64,000 nt of DNA from Spirodela intermedia. Its lineage: Eukaryota > Streptophyta > Magnoliopsida > Alismatales > Araceae. Position numbers and translations under genes: made by a program. Below, piece by piece: positions 59,668-64,000 of the stretch; position 1 is the first letter of the stretch; each line of letters begins with the position of its first letter. The stretch lies in contig LR746265.1 of assembly GCA_902729315.2 (NCBI GenBank), positions 7,738,392-7,802,391 of the forward strand. The letters are read 5' to 3'. Below the pieces are notes generated by a model that did no database searches, had not been told where the DNA came from, and worked only from the letters and a program-made list of their open reading frames with translations.

Positions 59668-59900
59668 ACAAGGTGGGCTTAAATGGGCCTGTCTTAGATA
59701 ATTGGGCCTAACTTTTTTTCGGAATGGGCTTCAATCGATGGGCCTGAATAAAATGCTTGGTGTGGAATTAATGGGGATCAATTACATGGTCAAGGCTGGG
59801 GGATTCATGTTATGTGGCCTGAATTAGATGGGCCGGACTTTCCAGATAATGGGCCTTGATTGGGATGCTCAGCTTATTGGGCCTGAATTGGATGCTCCGA
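59668..59900. repeat. cluster of TGGGC(C/T) motifs
   Basis: At least seven TGGGCC or TGGGCT sites occur in about 230 bp, several in the longer form TGGGCCTGAATT. TGGGCC/T is the core of site II elements bound by TCP factors in plant promoters, but no gene start was found close by. An irregular tandem repeat is the other reading. Confidence 0.65.
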
Positions 59901-62900
59901 GCTTGGGGGCGGTGAAATTTATCTCACAAGTCCATTTGAGCGTCTTGCGGTGGGAGGAACTGTGAAGAGAAGCCACGCCAAGAAACCTTCCGCCCGGACA
60001 AAAAGCGGAGTGGTCCATCGTCCCTGCACCTCTCCTTTCAGCTCTGGCTTCTTCTCTCTGTTTCTCTCTCTAAACGCGGACCCACAATCACAGCATACGA
60101 CATGTGAAAAGACGATATATATATATTTTTCAAGAACATGAAGACATGCATGGATGTCTTTCAAACATTATTTGACCCCCCCCCTCTCTCTCTCTCCTCT
60201 CTCTTTCTCTCTCTTGCTCTCTAAGTCTATTCTATATGGATTTAGATCGATAGACAGCTGGATAGATAAGCTGATCGGTAGATAGACAGGTAGACCGGTG
60301 CTAGGATTGATGGGCTCTCTCTCTCTCTCTCTCTCCAATCATTTACGTCGTGGGCTTCATGAGATTCTACCAGAGAGGCAATGTTTGATTACTAACTTGT
60401 AAAAGCGTCCCGTTGAATGGAAATAGTTGACTATCTCCAATATGACCACCAAGGCGTCAATTTTTTGTTTATTATGCGATCTCTTTGTATCAAGGATGGA
60501 TACTTAACCTCTTAAAGGAAGGGGTCCTATAAAGCATGCACTCATTGGAAATGAGTTAAAGGGTGGGTTTCCATCGATGTTTTGATTTTTCAGACGAGAT
60601 TACAATGGACGTCTCATATCTTTGAGAGAGACTTAAAGAGAGAGAGAGTGAAATGGAAAGGAGAGAGAGAGAGTGAGAGTGAGAGAGACGAACAAGGGGA
60701 GAGAGAATCATTTGGAAGTGGTTCATTTTCATTTCTATTCCTCGCTTCATTTTTAGTAGTGATTGTTGAACCCAGCTTGAGTTGATCTGTTTCTCCTTGG
60801 CATCTAGATTAGGTTTGGCGAAAAGCCTAAAAATACAACTGTAAGATGACCATTTATGTTTAATCATAAAGTTCTACTGGAATTGGTCCAATTTCCATAA
60901 CTTTTTGGTGGCAATTTTCATTATATATTCTCTTTTACAACGAAATTAGGTATTTTAATCAGAAAATAATATAATTTTCATTTAAATAAGAAAAAATATA
61001 CCTTCTATCAAGGTCTATGATTATTGCTCAATTGAAAGCAGAACCAGGAAAATATACCATTTAAAATTATTTTCTTATAGAAGAAAATCAAAGCGCAAAT
61101 GATTTATTGGGAAGGTGGTTCTTTTTCTTATAGGTTTTGAACGATCCTAGAACGGTTTTTTGGGAAAAATATATCTCATTTATGGAAATAATAATATCTT
61201 AATGTGGTAATTTATGGTTCCGACTTCAATAAGATTCTTGATTAATGGCCCACATTAACTATGCTTCTTTGGAAGCGACGACACCCAACACTGCCCTCCT
61301 AGGGATTAAACACCTCGTATTGTTTAAATTAAGTCCCCAAATATAAAATTTGTTTGGTTTATGCCTTACTCTATTCTCCCGCCCCTCCCCCCTCGCTTCA
61401 ACGTCCCTCACATCTGCAAGTTATGCAGAAGCCCCTTGGAATAAAATTCTCATGAAGTTACCCCTTTTTTGAAAAAAAATCTTATTAAGGGCTAACTTCT
61501 AATTACGTCTTGTCAGGTCATGAGGGCATATGCACAAATATAGTCATCACAGAGCCAAGACGACAGTTGGACAATAAACTGAACCCCACCCACACAGGCT
61601 CAGACGCCTTGGTCTCCGAGTCGTCCACGCCGTCCCACACTCGGTTTCAGACAGCCTGGGGAGTCGCCGCTGGTCCACATTTAATGCTCTTTTTACAGAT
61701 AGCCCCCCCTTCCCGCTGCCATATTTAGTGCCCTGGAGAAGGCATATATACAAAACCGTCCCCCAAATTTGTCATATTATCATTACAAGGAGACATTAAA
61801 TATTAGTCCTCATAAATAATTTAATACGCGATCACCCCCTAAATGCATCAAGTGACTAAATATAGTGCTTAGTGGCCTATTTTTTAATGTTGATTGGACT
61901 GATCTGATTATGTTTTGGAGAGTAAAATCAATGTATCGGGACACCACTTGCTTGTACGTCATCCTACACGTGGCATGCCATGTACATGCGTTTACGTCAA
62001 CAATATTGGAGAGTATGTGGGCATTGCTAGATTTCCTTTGATAATGCGACTGATGAGAATATACAAAATATTCAAACTGTAGGGTTATTTTATAATTACA
62101 TATTTTACTTATGGTTATAATGCACACCAGGAAGCTGTCTCATGGGTAAGCGTTACTATTATTATCATCATTATCACGAAGAATTATTATCATCATATAC
62201 CCATAAAAATAGGGTACATGCGATATTACTAATGCTTTAGGGTTTTAAAAAATATTTGATCATAGTTTAACTTCCGAGATACCCGTCAAGTCCGGAGTTG
62301 ACCTGCTAGATCCTGCAAAGGGACCGGACGCCACCATGGTGGAGCTACAATTGGCCGCTGGAGGCCTTCAATGCTGTTAGGTTTGCCTCCCTTTCTTCCA
62401 CTGTCGTCTCCCCCCTCCGCCGGTGACAGGCTCTGTCCGTCTCTTCCGGGAAGGAAGGGAGGGAAAGGGTCCTCTTTTCTCACTGTAGCCGGAGCCGATT
62501 AGTGCTTCTGTCAGCTCGCCATTTATAGCTCCCAGGCCTGCTAGTGAGGAGGTTTTTAATGGCTTGAGGAGACATGGCGACCGAGTTCTTGTCACCCAAA
62601 TGTTCTCCATGCTAACTACATTTCTGTAGCTCGCTTCCTTCTGACGTCTTCCTGTCGGGTGATACTGGTTTTTTCCGGGGAGCTTCTTCTCCGAACGGCC
62701 GACGATTATCTCTGGGGAAGCCCTTTGGGGGCCGCCGCCGGCGGGCAGCATTGAAAGCAGTCTGCGAGTGGGACGGCCGGTGTGTGGTTCTACGTTCCTT
62801 ACGAAAACAATCTTCTTGATTTGCAGGTCCTCGAGCTCGTTAATGTCGGCTTGGTTTCCTACCATATAAGGGGGAAGAGCTGCCTGCCTTCTATTCGAAA

Positions 62901-62996
62901 TGGTATGAAAGCTGGATGAATGGGGCAGAAGCGAGGGTGGAGGACAATGAAGACGTTTTGTGACAGATAAAAGGAGCATAAATCCATATAGTTTCC
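59901..62996. other. intergenic, includes CT/GA tracts and the zinc-finger upstream region
   Basis: CT-rich tracts lie at 60182-60221 and 60315-60336, with a GATAGACAG-type repeat between them, and GA tracts at about 60639-60690. AT-rich DNA follows to 62300. From 62300 GC content rises towards the zinc-finger gene; this is probably its promoter and 5' leader, but I could not fix a TATA box. Confidence 0.5.
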
Positions 62997-63018
62997 GTGT
63001 CGTGGAGGAGGGCGGGGA

Positions 63019-63096
63019 GGAAGAAGAAGAAGAAGAAGAAGAAGAAGAAGAAGAAGAAGAAGAAGAAGAAGCATAAGAAGAAGAGGAAGAAGAAGA
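63019..63096 (+). repeat. (AAG)n microsatellite, in frame with the zinc-finger gene
   Basis: About 26 mostly perfect AAG/GAA units end 9 bp before the preferred ATG. The frame from an upstream ATG at 62997 is open through it and would read as lysine. Confidence 0.95.
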
Positions 63097-63104
63097 ATAA
63101 GAAG

Positions 63105-63777
63105 ATGCCCACTGTCTGGTTGTCTCTGAGGAAATCTCTCCAGTGCAAATCTGAGCCATCGGATGTGTACGATCCCAAGGGGAGGGGAGCCCATCATTTG
63201 GGCACCATCCTCACCAAGAAGTCAGGGAGATCGGGTTGCTCCCGATCCATTGCCAACCTCAAGGACGTCATCCACGGCAGCAAGAGGCACCTCGATCAGC
63301 CCCCCAGCTGCAGCCCCCGGTCCATCGGCAGCAGCGAGTTCCTCAACCCCATCACCCACGAGGTCATCCTCAGCAACTCCACATGCGAGCTCAAGATCAC
63401 AGGCTTAGCCGGCGCCGCCGCCGGTTCCACCTTCGTCGGCATGCTCCGCCCGGGCACGCCGGGCCCCGGCGGCTCCAACCTTGCCCTCCACCGCAGCCCT
63501 TCCTTCAGGACCTCCGTCGGCACCTCCCCGAGGAAGTTTCCTGTCCCGTTCACCGACAGGGAGGGTCATGTCCACGGCGGCTCTTTCCTCTCAAATGCTG
63601 TTTTTGGTAATGGTGGTGGAGCCCATCAGGGTTCTTCAGCGGTGGCCAGGGCCTCCATAGAGTCGGATTCTCATGTGTCCGCCGCTGCAGCCGCCGCCGC
63701 CGTGATCTGCCACAAGTGCGGGGAGCAGTTCGGGAAATGGGAAGCAGCCGAAGCCCATCACCTCTCGAAACATGCCG
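63105..63777 (+). CDS. C2H2-like zinc-finger protein, first exon (partial)
   Basis: The first 224 codons of a plant C2H2-like zinc-finger family (the group including Arabidopsis At1g75710). The start MPTVWLSLRKSLQCKSEPSDVYDPK matches the family's conserved N-terminus, so the ATG at 63105 is chosen over the one at 62997. Conserved blocks follow: SGCSRSIANLKDVIHGSKRHL, PPSCSPRSIGSSEFLNPITHEV and ELKITG. The finger near the end is C202-x2-C205-x12-H218-x4-H223 in ICHKCGEQFGKWEAAEAHHLSKH. The exon ends after one base of the next codon at a GTTAGG donor (63778), and the rest of the gene is beyond the window. If unspliced, it would stop at 63780-63782. A nuclear, possibly nucleic-acid-binding role is inferred from the finger; the biochemical function is not established. 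Confidence 0.9.
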
Positions 63778-64000
63778 GTTAGGATCATTTCTTTCTCATT
63801 CTGCGTCACAAAAAATATACGCATTTCAGTTTGATGAATAAGGAGCATATTTCTAATACTTCCAATTAATTGGGTAATACGAAAGCTAGGCTATCTCTCA
63901 ACTGAAGATGACATGATTTTCACTTTGAATGTAAAAAAGGAATTTGACAGAGTTTTTTAAAAACTGATTCTGCTCATTAAAGCTGTTGATTTCCTATAAT
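63778..64000 (+). other. start of intron 1 of the zinc-finger gene
   Basis: AT-rich sequence after the GT donor with stops in all frames, as expected for a plant intron running past the window end. Confidence 0.7.

Noticed and set aside
62377-63159. 260-codon minus-strand open frame with a poly-Ser stretch
   Set aside because: Antisense to the leader and start of the zinc-finger gene; the Ser run is the reverse of the (AAG)n tract. A TATAAAT on the minus strand at 62521-62527 was noted, but no convincing product follows.
63105-63782. Zinc-finger gene ending at the TAG at 63780
   Set aside because: The stop comes directly after a good GT donor at the point where family members continue; a splice site is more likely.
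1-64000. CRISPR arrays, bacterial operons, phage or plasmid features
   Set aside because: Nothing of this kind is present; introns, TATA boxes and retrotransposons show nuclear plant DNA.

Overview
The window is nuclear DNA from a flowering plant, most likely a commelinid monocot. The reasons are a family of monocot-type mannose-binding (GNA-like) lectin genes, a canonical plant histone H2A with an intron, a plant-specific bHLH factor, very AT-rich intergenic DNA with GC-rich exons, many GA/CT microsatellites and remnants of Athila/Tat-like Gypsy and LINE retrotransposons. Zingiberales (banana or ginger relatives) or palms fit the base composition, but that is inference. Gene density is low: four lectin genes, one bHLH gene, one H2A gene, the first exon of a C2H2 zinc-finger gene, and otherwise repeats or empty AT-rich DNA.

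Layout. 1-12.6 kb: a GA tract and an unresolved GC-rich island, then two lectin genes in inverted orientation (lectin 1 on the minus strand at 3.2-3.7 kb, lectin 2 on the plus strand at 10.9-11.4 kb). Each is followed by a copy of the same non-lectin downstream element, so a whole block was duplicated in inverted orientation. An orphan piece of the downstream element lies between them at 6.9-7.4 kb. 12.9-19.8 kb: degenerate Gypsy-type repeats. 19.8-27.1 kb: two LINE insertions in opposite orientation that share about 1.3 kb of 3' sequence; the right one has a perfect 17-bp target-site duplication and an intact zf-RVT/RNase H reading frame. 28.1-29.8 kb: a Gypsy pol gene whose second half is inverted relative to its first half.

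30.1-36.6 kb: a truncated copy of the bHLH promoter and first codons, the upstream region of lectin 3, lectin 3 itself, then a tandem duplication carrying lectin 4, which has lost 30 internal residues. Each unit ends in a GC-rich minisatellite-bearing element. 38.9-49.0 kb: a large gag-only Gypsy-like element with long terminal repeats, plus an inverted LTR copy. 51.7-53.6 kb: the intact bHLH gene and its promoter. 55.8-56.2 kb: a fragment homologous to lectin upstream DNA, showing that bHLH gene and lectin once belonged to one repeated block. 58.0-59.3 kb: histone H2A with G-boxes and a TATA box. 63.1-63.8 kb: the first exon of a C2H2 zinc-finger protein, preceded by an in-frame (AAG)n tract that could add a poly-lysine leader.

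How the genes relate. The lectins are secretory-pathway proteins in different states: lectins 1 and 3 keep all three mannose-binding motifs, lectin 2 has substitutions in all three, and lectin 4 has lost one subdomain and both motif-adjacent cysteines. Their promoters also differ: a CACGTG box is kept close to the TATA box only in lectins 3 and 4. The remaining genes are unrelated neighbours. All homology statements between parts of the window come from reading the sequence by eye; no alignment scores were computed.
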